From contig NZ_JAMQAW010000102.1 of the NCBI RefSeq assembly GCF_023701525.1, positions 1-39,672 of the forward strand: DNA of 39,672 nucleotides, in the 5' to 3' direction. The translations under genes and the position numbers were made by a program. The DNA is from Streptomyces albipurpureus. GTDB lineage: Bacteria > Actinomycetota > Actinomycetes > Streptomycetales > Streptomycetaceae. Each line of letters starts with the position of its first letter. Positions within the stretch are counted from its first letter, which is position 1. Positions 7,531-15,292 of the stretch are shown here, piece by piece. A model generated the notes under the pieces. It saw only the letters and a list, made by a program, of their open reading frames with translations, was not told where the DNA came from and made no database searches.

Positions 7531-8781
7531 ATGACGCGTACGGAATACCGCTGGCTGCTGCCCTCGGCCATGGCGGGCTCCCTCGATCCGCAACTGCCGG
7601 GCAGGGGGCCGAGCGGCGACCCCGCCCGACCCAGGGCCAGACCGCGGCGTACCGTACGCGACTGGATCGTCGACACCGTCACCTTCGTCCTCGCCGCGCT
7701 CGTCGGAATGGCCGCCGCCGACGTCAGCGACCAGGTGAACCACTCCGAGGCCGTCGTCCTCATCGACCAACTCGTGGGCGCCGCCACCTGCTGCGCCCTG
7801 TGGCTGCGCCGCCGCTGGCCCGGGGAGCTCGCCGTGCTGCTCGCCGTCGTCAGTGTGCTGAGCCCGGTCGCCGGCGGCGCGTTCATCATCAGTCTCTTCA
7901 GCCTCGCCGTGCACCGGCCCTTCCGGCCGGTCGCCCTTATCGGTCTCCTGTCGCTGGCCGCCGCCCTGGCCAGCCCCGTGCTCCGACCGGACCCCACCAC
8001 CGATCTGCTGACCTCGATCATCGGCGGCGCCGTCTTCGTGCTCCTCGCGATCGGCTGGGGCATGTTGGTCAGGGCCAGGCGCCAACTCGTCATCGTCCTC
8101 CGCGAGCGGGCCCACCGCGCCGAGACCGAGGCCGAACTGCGTGCCCAGCAAGCCCAACGCCTCGCCCGCGAGGCCATCGCCCGTGAGATGCACGATGTAC
8201 TCGCCCATCGACTGAGCCTGCTCAGCGTCCACGCCGGCGCGCTGGAGTTCCGCCCCGACGCACCACCCGCCCAGGTCGCCCGCGCCGCCGGGGTGATCCG
8301 CGACAGCGCACATGAGGCGCTGCAAGACCTACGCGAGATCATCGGGGTGCTCCGTGCCCCGGGCGACAGCGATGGAGGCGACCGGCCGCAACCGACGCTC
8401 GCCTCCTTGGACGCGCTGATCACCGAGTCCCGGCAGGCCGGTATGAGCGTCCTCCTCGACAACACCATCAACGAGCCGGTCGCCGTCCCCGCCGCCATCG
8501 GGCGCACGGTCTACCGCATCGCTCAGGAAGCCCTGACCAACGCCCGCAAGCACGCCCCAGGGGCGGAAGTCACCCTGGCCGTCACCGGTGGGCCGGGCGA
8601 CGGCCTCGTCGTCGCCGTGGACAACCCCGCCCCCAACGGTGAGATCGTCCCGGTTCCCGGTTCGGGCCAGGGACTGATCGGGCTGAGCGAACGCGCGATG
8701 CTCGCCGGCGGCACCTTGGAGCACGGCAGGACGGGGGACGGCGGATTCCATGTACGGGCATGGCTACCGTGGGCCGCATGA
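7531..8781 (+). CDS. NarL-type sensor histidine kinase
   Basis: A 416-residue membrane kinase. About five hydrophobic segments lie between residues 47 and 180. A HisKA_3-type dimerisation domain follows, with the phospho-accepting H221 in REMHDVLAHRLSLLSVHAG. The ATPase domain has an N-box EALTNARKHAPGA and a G-box GSGQGLIGLSERAMLAGG. The short periplasmic loops suggest it senses a membrane or cell-envelope cue, but the ligand is unknown. ATG 7531 is preferred to TTG 7522. A TAGATT hexamer at 7518-7523 would place transcription start at or near the ATG, so the mRNA may be leaderless. The stop overlaps the response-regulator start by ATGA. Confidence 0.92.
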   Translation: MTRTEYRWLLPSAMAGSLDPQLPGRGPSGDPARPRARPRRTVRDWIVDTVTFVLAALVGMAAADVSDQVNHSEAVVLIDQLVGAATCCALWLRRRWPGELAVLLAVVSVLSPVAGGAFIISLFSLAVHRPFRPVALIGLLSLAAALASPVLRPDPTTDLLTSIIGGAVFVLLAIGWGMLVRARRQLVIVLRERAHRAETEAELRAQQAQRLAREAIAREMHDVLAHRLSLLSVHAGALEFRPDAPPAQVARAAGVIRDSAHEALQDLREIIGVLRAPGDSDGGDRPQPTLASLDALITESRQAGMSVLLDNTINEPVAVPAAIGRTVYRIAQEALTNARKHAPGAEVTLAVTGGPGDGLVVAVDNPAPNGEIVPVPGSGQGLIGLSERAMLAGGTLEHGRTGDGGFHVRAWLPWAA

Positions 8782-9455
8782 CTATCCGGCTGCTCGTCGT
8801 CGATGACGACCCCCTGGTCCGTGCGGGCCTCTCCCTGATGCTCGGCGGAGCCGACGATCTGGAGATCGTGGGGGAGGGGAGCGACGGTGGAGAGGTTCCG
8901 GGACTGATCGAGCGGCTGGCGCCCGATGTGGTGCTGATGGACATCCGCATGGAGACCGTGGACGGACTCACCGCCACCGAGGAGTTGCGCCGTAGACCCC
9001 ACGCCCCCGAGGTGCTCGTCCTCACCACCTTCCACGCGGACGACCAGGTGCTACGCGCCCTGCGGGCCGGAGCCGCCGGCTTTGTCCTGAAGGACACTCC
9101 GCCCGCCGAGATCGTTGCCGCGGTCCGCCGAGTGGCGTCCGGAGATCCCGTGCTCTCCCCTGCGGTGACCCGACAGCTGATGAGCCATGTCGCCGAGCAG
9201 GCCCCTGACCGAGGCCCGGACCCACGGAGAACGGCTGCGGCGGTCCGCATCGACGGCCTCGCCGAGCGGGAGCGGGAGGTGGTCATGGCCGTGGGGCGGG
9301 GCCAGTCCAACGCCGAGATCGCCGGAGCCCTCTATATGAGCGTGCCCACCGTCAAAACGCATGTCTCGCGCGTACTGGCCAAACTCGGTCTCAACAACAG
9401 GGTGCAGATCGCCCTTCTCGCCCATGACGCCGGTCTGTTGGACGACCAGCCGTAG
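8778..9455 (+). CDS. LuxR/NarL-family response regulator
   Basis: A 225-residue DNA-binding response regulator, partner of the kinase whose stop it overlaps (ATGA). The receiver domain has acidic residues D9-D11, phospho-acceptor D55 in VVLMDIRM, the TT pair at 83-84 and K105 in FVLKDTPP. The C-terminal LuxR helix-turn-helix reads LAEREREVVMAVGRGQSNAE, then VPTVKTHVSRVLAKLGLNNR. All key residues are present, so it should be active. The target genes cannot be seen. ATG 8778 is preferred to the in-frame upstream start at 8760 because of the tight overlap. Confidence 0.93.
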   Translation: MTIRLLVVDDDPLVRAGLSLMLGGADDLEIVGEGSDGGEVPGLIERLAPDVVLMDIRMETVDGLTATEELRRRPHAPEVLVLTTFHADDQVLRALRAGAAGFVLKDTPPAEIVAAVRRVASGDPVLSPAVTRQLMSHVAEQAPDRGPDPRRTAAAVRIDGLAEREREVVMAVGRGQSNAEIAGALYMSVPTVKTHVSRVLAKLGLNNRVQIALLAHDAGLLDDQP

Positions 9456-9590
9456 AGCAGGGCGAATGAGGACCTTTGAGCCGGAGGCGCACCGGACTTC
9501 ACCGCCGAACCGCCCCGCTGGCGGCACTCTGATCCCCGCCGGGGGGTTCTCGTGGGACTGGCGATGGTAGGGCCCGTCAGCGACGACGTC

Positions 9591-10595
9591 TCAACGGGTC
9601 CGGATCTCCTCGATCTCGACCGGTCGGTGCTCACGACGGGACAGCTCACACGCCTCAGCGATCCTGAGCGCCGCCAGTGCCTCCCGGCCGTCACAGGGAT
9701 TCTCCCCACGGCCCACCACCATCCGCAGAAAGGCGTCCAGCTCGGCTTCGTAGGCGGGGGCGAACCTCTCCAAGAACCCCGGCCACGGTTTGTCGGCGGC
9801 CCGCGGGCCCCTGGGTTCGGTTGAGCTGATCGGCGTACGGTCATCCAGCCCGACCGTCACCTGGTCCAACTCCCCGGCCAGCTCCATCCGTACGTCATAG
9901 CCCGCGCCATTGCACCGGGTCGCGGTCGCGGTCGCCAGGGTGCCGTCGTTCAAGGTCAGCACCGCCGCCGCGGTGTCCACATCGCCCGCTGCCCGGAACA
10001 TCGCGGGTCCGGCGTCCGAACCGGTCGCGTACACCTCCACCACCTCGCGGCCGGTCACCCAGCGCAGTATGTCGAAGTCATGCACCAGGCAGTCCCGGTA
10101 CAGCCCGCCGGAGAGGGGGAGATAGTCAGCCGGCGGTGGTGCGGGGTCCGATGTCATCGCTCGTACGGTGTGCAGTCTGCCCAGCCGGCCCGAGCGCACC
10201 AGTTCCCGGGCAGTCCGGTACCCGGCGTCAAAACGGCGCATGAATCCCAGCTGAAGCTGGGTGCCCGCGGCTTCCACCTCCGAGAGCGCGGCGAGCGTCC
10301 CCGGGATGTCCGCGGCGATCGGCTTCTCACAGAAGGTCGGCAGCCCCATGCGTGCCGCCCGGGCGATCAGCTCGGCGTGCGATGCCGTCGCGGAGGCGAT
10401 GACCAGCGCGTCCACTCCCCAGGTGAAGATCTCCCGGGCACTGGGGGCGGCGGTGGAACCCGTACGGTCGGCCACGACTGCCGCGCGCACCGGATCGGCG
10501 TCGGCCACCACCAGCGAACCCACCTCCCGGTGGCGGCTGAGCACGTTCGCGTGGAAGGTGCCGATACGTCCCGTACCGATGAGTCCGATGCGCAT
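9591..10595 (-). CDS. Gfo/Idh/MocA-family dehydrogenase
   Basis: A 334-residue NAD(P)-dependent oxidoreductase of the inositol 2-dehydrogenase type. The Rossmann motif is GLIGTGRIGTFHA at the N-terminus. EKPIA supplies the catalytic lysine, and YRDCLVHDFDILRW supplies the conserved Asp and His of the active site. Substrates of this family are sugars or polyols such as myo-inositol; the neighbouring ABC transporter and GntR gene support a sugar/polyol role, but the exact substrate is an inference. ATG 10595 is chosen because the motif starts three residues later. There is no clear ribosome site, so a leaderless or near-leaderless message is possible. It is divergent from the GntR gene, sharing a 101-bp control region. 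Confidence 0.88.
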   Translation of the reverse strand: MRIGLIGTGRIGTFHANVLSRHREVGSLVVADADPVRAAVVADRTGSTAAPSAREIFTWGVDALVIASATASHAELIARAARMGLPTFCEKPIAADIPGTLAALSEVEAAGTQLQLGFMRRFDAGYRTARELVRSGRLGRLHTVRAMTSDPAPPPADYLPLSGGLYRDCLVHDFDILRWVTGREVVEVYATGSDAGPAMFRAAGDVDTAAAVLTLNDGTLATATATRCNGAGYDVRMELAGELDQVTVGLDDRTPISSTEPRGPRAADKPWPGFLERFAPAYEAELDAFLRMVVGRGENPCDGREALAALRIAEACELSRREHRPVEIEEIRTR

Positions 10596-10635
10596 GGGGA
10601 AAAAATGGGGGCGGGCACACCACCGTGTCAAGGCT

Positions 10636-10647
10636 TTGTCCTGACAA
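10636..10647. promoter_or_regulatory. Perfect palindrome TTGTC-CT-GACAA, GntR operator candidate
   Basis: TTGTCCTGACAA is a perfect inverted repeat in the divergent region between the dehydrogenase and GntR genes. Its core TGTCCTGACA nearly matches TGTCCGGACA at 11567-11576 before the transporter operon. HutC-subfamily GntR regulators bind sites of this TGT-N4-ACA kind, so the adjacent regulator is the likely ligand. Confidence 0.5.
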
Positions 10648-10660
10648 CATGACTTCATGT
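10647..10660. promoter_or_regulatory. Perfect palindrome ACATGA-CT-TCATGT
   Basis: A second, perfect 14-bp inverted repeat that shares one base with the preceding palindrome. Side-by-side dyads suggest two bound dimers or two different regulators. It lies about 37 bp before the GntR start and about 52 bp before the dehydrogenase start. Confidence 0.4.
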
Positions 10661-10696
10661 CTTCCCGTCACCAGGGGCGACGACTACGCTCTGCCC

Positions 10697-11470
10697 GTGC
10701 CCAAGCAGCCCAGATCCGGGACGGACGCCGCCCCGTCCCTCCAGCTGAGTGTGGACCGCACCAGTCCGGTTCCGCTCTACTTCCAGCTTGCCCAGCAGCT
10801 GGAGACGGCCATTGAGCAGGGGATACTCACCCCCGGCAGACTCCTCGGCAATGAGATCGAGCTCGCCGGCCGACTGGGTCTCTCGCGGCCCACCGTGCGC
10901 CAGGCCATTCAGTCGTTGGTCGACAAAGGACTGCTGGTGCGCCGTCGTGGCGTTGGCACCCAAGTGGTCCACAGCCACGTCAGACGCCCGCTGGAGCTCA
11001 GCAGCCTCTACGACGACCTGGCAGCGGCGGGCCAGCGCCCGGCCACCGTCGTCCTGCACCTCACCACCGAGGCCGCGAGCCCCGCGGTCGCCGCGGCGCT
11101 CGGGGTCGTCGAAGGTGTGGAGGTACAGCGCATCGGGCGGGTGCGATACGCCCATGGAGAGCCCATGGCGCTGCTCACCAACCATCTGCCCGCCGGACTG
11201 CTCGACTGCCGCACGGCCGAACTGGAGGCCACTGGCCTCTATCGGATGATGCGAGCCGCCGGGATATCCCTGCACAGCGCCCGGCAGGCCATCGGCGCGC
11301 GCCCAGCCACGGCGGCGGAGGCCGAACTGCTCTCCGAAGGCCCGGGTGGACCGGTGCTGACCATGGAGCGCACCACCTTCGACGCCACCGGGCGGGCCGT
11401 CGAGTTCGGCTCCCATGTCTACCGCGCCTCGCGGTACACCTTCGAGTTCCAGCTGCTGGTACGCCCCTGA
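10697..11470 (+). CDS. GntR/HutC-family transcriptional regulator
   Basis: A 257-residue repressor-type protein. The N-terminal winged helix-turn-helix includes PLYFQLAQQLETAIEQG, LAGRLGLSRPTVRQAIQSLV and the wing LLVRRRGVGTQV. The rest is a UTRA effector domain (RIGRVRYAHGEPMALLTNHL and a terminal ASRYTFEFQLLV). Such proteins bind a small sugar-like ligand and release DNA. GTG 10697 is favoured: TACGCT at 10685-10690 would give a leaderless transcript starting there, and the family alignment begins just after. It is divergent from the dehydrogenase and upstream of the ABC transporter, both of which carry candidate operators. Confidence 0.9.
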   Translation: MPKQPRSGTDAAPSLQLSVDRTSPVPLYFQLAQQLETAIEQGILTPGRLLGNEIELAGRLGLSRPTVRQAIQSLVDKGLLVRRRGVGTQVVHSHVRRPLELSSLYDDLAAAGQRPATVVLHLTTEAASPAVAAALGVVEGVEVQRIGRVRYAHGEPMALLTNHLPAGLLDCRTAELEATGLYRMMRAAGISLHSARQAIGARPATAAEAELLSEGPGGPVLTMERTTFDATGRAVEFGSHVYRASRYTFEFQLLVRP

Positions 11471-11566
11471 CGGCACCCGGCCGGCCATCGTCGGCCCGTC
11501 GGCGGGGACAGGGCGATGACACCAGGACGCCCCCTTCGCCCGCCTCGCTCCGTTCTTGCGTCAGGA

Positions 11567-11576
11567 TGTCCGGACA
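11567..11576. promoter_or_regulatory. Palindrome TGTCCGGACA, second operator candidate
   Basis: A perfect 10-bp palindrome lies 5 bp before the -35 of the transporter promoter. It differs from the core of the 10636-10647 site at one position, supporting control of both promoters by the GntR protein. Confidence 0.5.
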
Positions 11577-11581
11577 AACCC

Positions 11582-11610
11582 TTGACGGCGTTCACCACCC
11601 GCCGTACAAC
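11582..11610 (+). promoter_or_regulatory. Promoter of the sugar ABC transporter operon
   Basis: TTGACG (11582-11587) and TACAAC (11605-11610) with exactly 17 bp between them are a near-consensus vegetative promoter. The predicted start is near 11617, about 80 nt before ATG 11697. Confidence 0.6.
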
Positions 11611-11696
11611 TCCCGAAGCCGTAGTCGTGCGGCCCGCGACCACCGGGCGGCCCCCACCGCTCCCCGTCGCGTCGAATCCGGCACCAGGAGTGTCCG

Positions 11697-12842
11697 ATGA
11701 CCTACCCGGCGTACCCGATGCCCACCCCCCGACCTGCCGTGACCCATACTTGGGCGGCCGGGGCGAGCCATTCCGCTTCCCGGCCGCAGCAAACAGCAGT
11801 AGGGCAAGAAGGACAGGGGCACGGCGTCGTGGCAAGGGCAAGGACAGGGGTACGCGTACTTGGCGCGGTGCTGGCGGCGGTGCTCGGAGCCTCCCTGATG
11901 GGATGCAGCAGCACCGGCGGCAAACGTGCCGAGGATGCCCGCAAGGCCCAGGCCGCCGCCGGGAAGGCCGCGGTCAGCACACCGCGCTGGACCTTCGCCA
12001 TGGTCACCCACTCGGGTGATGGCGACACCTTCTGGGACATCGTCCAGAAGGGCGCGCGCGAGGCTGCGGCCAAGGACAACATCAACTTCCTCTACTCCAA
12101 GAGCGATGAGGGCCAGCAGCAGGCACAGCTGGTCCAGGCCGCCATCGACAAGAAGGTCGACGGGCTGATCGTCACCCTCGCCAAGCCGGACGCGATGAAG
12201 GCAGTCGTCACCAAGGCCGTCGCCGCTGGCATCCCCGTGATCACCGTGAACTCCGGGTCGGAGCAGTCCACGGCATACGGCGCGATCACCCACATCGGCC
12301 AGGACGAGACCATCGCCGGCGAAGCCGTCGGCGAGGAACTGAATGAGCGCGGCCGAAAGAAGGCGCTCTGTGTCCTGCACGAGCAGGGCAACGTCGGCCA
12401 TGAGCAGCGGTGTGCCGGAGTGAAGAGCACCTTCGACGGTACGTTGCAGAACCTCTATGTCGATGGCACCAACATGCCCGACGTCCAGGCGTCCATCGAA
12501 GCGAAACTCCAGGCCGACCGCTCCGTGGACGCGGTCGTCACCCTGGGCGCGCCCTTCGCGGACACCGCAGTCAAGGCGAAGAAGACCGCCGGCAGCAAGG
12601 CCGAGATCGACACCTTCGACCTCAACGCCAAGGTCGTGACCGGTCTCCAGGACGGCAGTCTGGGCTTTGCCGTCGACCAGCAGCCCTATCTCCAGGGCTA
12701 TGAGGCGGTGGACCTGCTCTGGCTCTACCGCTACAACGCCGATGTGCTCGGCGGTGGGAAGCCCGTACTGACCGGACCGCAGATCATCACCAAGGCGGAC
12801 GCCGCCAAGCTGGAGGACTACACCAGGCGGGGGACCCGATGA
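11697..12842 (+). CDS. Sugar ABC transporter substrate-binding lipoprotein
   Basis: A periplasmic-binding-protein-like domain (Peripla_BP_4, ribose/inositol type) follows a lipoprotein signal with lipobox SLMGC. Binding-domain landmarks are FAMVTHSGDGDTFWDIVQKG, KKVDGLIVTLAKPDAM, GIPVITVNSGS and a C-terminal FAVDQQPYLQGYEAVDLLW. It should capture a sugar or polyol outside the membrane and deliver it to the following permease. The start is ambiguous. ATG 11697 has AGGAG six bases upstream (11686-11690) but places the lipobox cysteine at residue 70. GTG 11829 would place it at residue 26, normal for a lipoprotein signal. The permease gene overlaps its stop by ATGA. Confidence 0.9.
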   Translation: MTYPAYPMPTPRPAVTHTWAAGASHSASRPQQTAVGQEGQGHGVVARARTGVRVLGAVLAAVLGASLMGCSSTGGKRAEDARKAQAAAGKAAVSTPRWTFAMVTHSGDGDTFWDIVQKGAREAAAKDNINFLYSKSDEGQQQAQLVQAAIDKKVDGLIVTLAKPDAMKAVVTKAVAAGIPVITVNSGSEQSTAYGAITHIGQDETIAGEAVGEELNERGRKKALCVLHEQGNVGHEQRCAGVKSTFDGTLQNLYVDGTNMPDVQASIEAKLQADRSVDAVVTLGAPFADTAVKAKKTAGSKAEIDTFDLNAKVVTGLQDGSLGFAVDQQPYLQGYEAVDLLWLYRYNADVLGGGKPVLTGPQIITKADAAKLEDYTRRGTR

Positions 12843-13900
12843 GTGCGTCCGCACCCCCGGCCCCCACCCAGGAGCCGGGCGCGGCCGATGAGCGGCTGCT
12901 GCACACCTCGGCGCTCCGCAGGCTGATGGGCCGGCCCGAACTGGGCTCGGTCGTCGGAGCCGTCGCGGTCTTCCTCTTCTTCTCCCTGGTCGCCGACTCG
13001 TTCCTCCAGGCCTCCAGCCTCTCCACCGTGCTCTACGCGTCCTCGACGATCGGGATCATGGCGGTGCCGGTGGCGCTGCTGATGATCGGCGGCGAGTTCG
13101 ATCTCTCGGCCGGTGTGCTGGTCACCAGCTCCGCCCTGATCTCCTCGATGTTCAGCTATCAGATGACGGCGAACGTCTGGGTGGGCGTCTTTGTCTCGCT
13201 GCTGGTCACCCTGGCCGTGGGAGTCTTCAACGGGGTCATGCTCACCCGTACCAAGCTGCCCAGCTTCATCATCACGCTGGGCACGTTCCTGATGCTCACC
13301 GGCCTGAACCTCGGCTTCACCAAACTGATCAGTGGCACGGTCTCCACCAAGTCGATCGCCGACATGGAGGGCTTCGAGTCGGCGAAGGCCCTCTTCGCCC
13401 ATGAGTTCGTCCTGGGCGATGTCACGATCAAGGTCACCATCCTGTGGTGGATCGCGCTGGTGGCCATCGCCACCTGGGTTCTGCTGCGCACCCGCTTCGG
13501 CAACTGGATCTACGCGGTCGGCGGTGGGGCGCACGCGGCCCGCGCGGTCGGTGTGCCGGTCACCCGGACCAAGATCGGCCTCTATATGGGCGTGGCCTTC
13601 GCCGCCTGGGTCTCCGGCCAGCACCTGCTGTTCTCCTTCGACGTGGTGCAGTCCGGCGAAGGCGTGGGCAATGAGCTGATCTACATCATCGCGGCCGTCA
13701 TCGGAGGCTGTCTGATCACCGGGGGCTACGGTTCCGCGATCGGATCGGCCGTCGGCGCGTTCATCTTCGGAATGACCAGCAAGGGCATCGTGTACGCGGA
13801 GTGGGACCCCGACTGGTTCAAGTTCTTCCTCGGGGCGATGCTGCTGCTGGCCACTCTGCTCAACGCATGGGTCCGCAAGCGGGCGGAGGCGACACGATGA
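12839..13900 (+). CDS. Sugar ABC transporter permease (RbsC-like)
   Basis: A 353-residue integral membrane protein of the BPD_transp_2 family, with roughly eight to ten hydrophobic helices starting at GSVVGAVAVFLFFSLVA. Family landmarks are ALLMIGGEFDLSAGVLVTSS, LPSFIITLGTFLMLTGLNLG and IYIIAAVIGGCLITGGYGS. It would form the channel of the importer as a dimer. It overlaps both the binding-protein gene and the ATPase gene by four bases, so the three are translated as a unit. Confidence 0.92.
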   Translation: MSASAPPAPTQEPGAADERLLHTSALRRLMGRPELGSVVGAVAVFLFFSLVADSFLQASSLSTVLYASSTIGIMAVPVALLMIGGEFDLSAGVLVTSSALISSMFSYQMTANVWVGVFVSLLVTLAVGVFNGVMLTRTKLPSFIITLGTFLMLTGLNLGFTKLISGTVSTKSIADMEGFESAKALFAHEFVLGDVTIKVTILWWIALVAIATWVLLRTRFGNWIYAVGGGAHAARAVGVPVTRTKIGLYMGVAFAAWVSGQHLLFSFDVVQSGEGVGNELIYIIAAVIGGCLITGGYGSAIGSAVGAFIFGMTSKGIVYAEWDPDWFKFFLGAMLLLATLLNAWVRKRAEATR

Positions 13901-14715
13901 CACAGGTCTCCCTGGTCGAGTTGGAGAACGTCAGCAAGTTCTACGGGAACATCCGCGCCCTCGAAGGGGTCTCCCTGGCTGTCCACGCCGGTGAGATCAC
14001 CTGCGTACTCGGTGACAACGGCGCGGGAAAGTCCACCCTCATCAAGATCATCGCGGGCTTGCACCAGCATGACTCCGGCAGTTTTCTGATCGACGGCGAA
14101 GAGACCCGGCTGGCCAGCCCGCGCGAGGCGCTGGACCGGGGCATCGCCACCGTCTATCAGGACCTCGCCGTGGTTCCGCTGATGCCGGTGTGGCGGAACT
14201 TCTTCCTCGGCTCGGAGCCGACCTTGGGCAAGGGGCCCTTCAAACGGCTCGATGTGCAGAAGATGCGCGAGACCACCCGGTCCGAGCTGTTGCGGATGGG
14301 CATCGACCTACGGGATGTGGACCAGCCGATCGGCACCCTCTCGGGCGGCGAACGACAGTGTGTGGCCATCGCCCGGGCGGTTCACTTCGGTGCCAAGGCG
14401 CTGGTCCTGGACGAGCCGACCGCGGCACTCGGCGTCAAGCAGTCGGGTGTGGTGCTCAAGTACGTGGCCGCCGCGCGGGACGCCGGGCTCGGCGTGGTGC
14501 TGATCACCCACAACCCCCACCACGCCTTTCTGGTCGGGGACCGATTCGTCCTCCTCAAGCGCGGGGTGATGGCGGCAAGCCACACCAAGGAGTCGGTGAC
14601 CCTGGATGAGCTCACCCGCCAGATGGCGGGCGGTAGCGAGTTGGATGACCTCCGCCATGAGCTGGAACGCGCTCCGACCCCGCCGATCCCCAAGAACCCA
14701 GGCCGCGCGGACTGA
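13897..14715 (+). CDS. Sugar ABC transporter ATP-binding protein
   Basis: A 272-residue ATPase with Walker A GDNGAGKST, Q-loop region VYQDLAVVP, signature LSGGERQ, Walker B ALVLDEPTAA and switch histidine in ITHNPHH. It has one nucleotide-binding domain, unlike RbsA-type ATPases with two, and so should act as a homodimer. ATG 13897 overlaps the permease stop (13898-13900), and GGCGGAGGC lies upstream. It completes the importer. A strong hairpin follows 10 bp after its stop. Confidence 0.92.
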   Translation: MTQVSLVELENVSKFYGNIRALEGVSLAVHAGEITCVLGDNGAGKSTLIKIIAGLHQHDSGSFLIDGEETRLASPREALDRGIATVYQDLAVVPLMPVWRNFFLGSEPTLGKGPFKRLDVQKMRETTRSELLRMGIDLRDVDQPIGTLSGGERQCVAIARAVHFGAKALVLDEPTAALGVKQSGVVLKYVAAARDAGLGVVLITHNPHHAFLVGDRFVLLKRGVMAASHTKESVTLDELTRQMAGGSELDDLRHELERAPTPPIPKNPGRAD

Positions 14716-14724
14716 TCGAGCCGA

Positions 14725-14769
14725 GTGACGCTCCGGTCCCGGAGCGAAGGTCTGGGACCGAAGCGTCAC
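14725..14769. terminator. Bidirectional hairpin terminator
   Basis: A 16-bp stem, GTGACGCTCCGGTCCC paired with GGGACCGAAGCGTCAC (15 of 16 pairs), with a 13-nt loop. It stands between the convergent transporter ATPase (ends 14715) and S26 peptidase (ends 14828) genes. There is no long U-tract, as usual in Streptomyces, and it can serve both strands. Confidence 0.75.
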
Positions 14770-14827
14770 TTGCCTCCGACTCCGGGCCCTCACCTCGACG
14801 CCGGTGCCTGCCCCGGGCGGCCGGGGG

Positions 14828-15292
14828 CTAGAGCCGTCTGACCATCATCCCCAGGACCTGGTCCACCGGGCACGGCCCGTACTGCTTGGAGTCCTGACTC
14901 AACGGATGGTCCCCGATGGCCACGAAGTGGCCGGGCGGCACCCGCTCGGCGTCACCCGCCACCCCCTTGGGCATCGCGTCCCCCTCTATGGCCACCACTC
15001 GCTTGATGAACCAGGACACGGCACCCAGATCCCGGGAGACCGGGGGCTGCTCCCGCCACCCGCGTGCCGGATCGGGGTCCGGCGAGGCGATCACCGCGAT
15101 ACCACCCGGCCGTAGTCCGCTCACACCGCGACGGATCAACACCCGGCCCCCGGGCAGCAGCGTCGGCGCCATACTGTCGCCCCTGACGGTGATCGCCACA
15201 AAACTGCGATGGACGAACCACGCGCCACCGGCGACGATCAGCACACCCGCGCCCGCACCGCCGAGCCCCCAGCCTCCCCATGTGGTCAGCAC
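14828..15292 (-). CDS. S26-family signal-peptidase-like protease
   Basis: A 154-residue membrane-anchored Ser/Lys protease. One N-terminal helix (GAGAGVLIVAGGAWFV) precedes the catalytic domain. The nucleophile S40 sits in RGDSMAPTL, the general base K97 in FIKRVVAI, and the C-terminal family box reads GDHPLSQDSKQYGPCP. It is much shorter than housekeeping signal peptidases and resembles specialised maturation proteases. It is the last gene of a tight minus-strand operon; its GTG start overlaps the exporter stop by 7 bp. The cassette's cysteine-rich peptide has Ala-X-Ala before its first cysteine, the classical specificity of this family, so peptide cleavage is the likely role (inference). 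Confidence 0.88.
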   Translation of the reverse strand: MLTTWGGWGLGGAGAGVLIVAGGAWFVHRSFVAITVRGDSMAPTLLPGGRVLIRRGVSGLRPGGIAVIASPDPDPARGWREQPPVSRDLGAVSWFIKRVVAIEGDAMPKGVAGDAERVPPGHFVAIGDHPLSQDSKQYGPCPVDQVLGMMVRRL

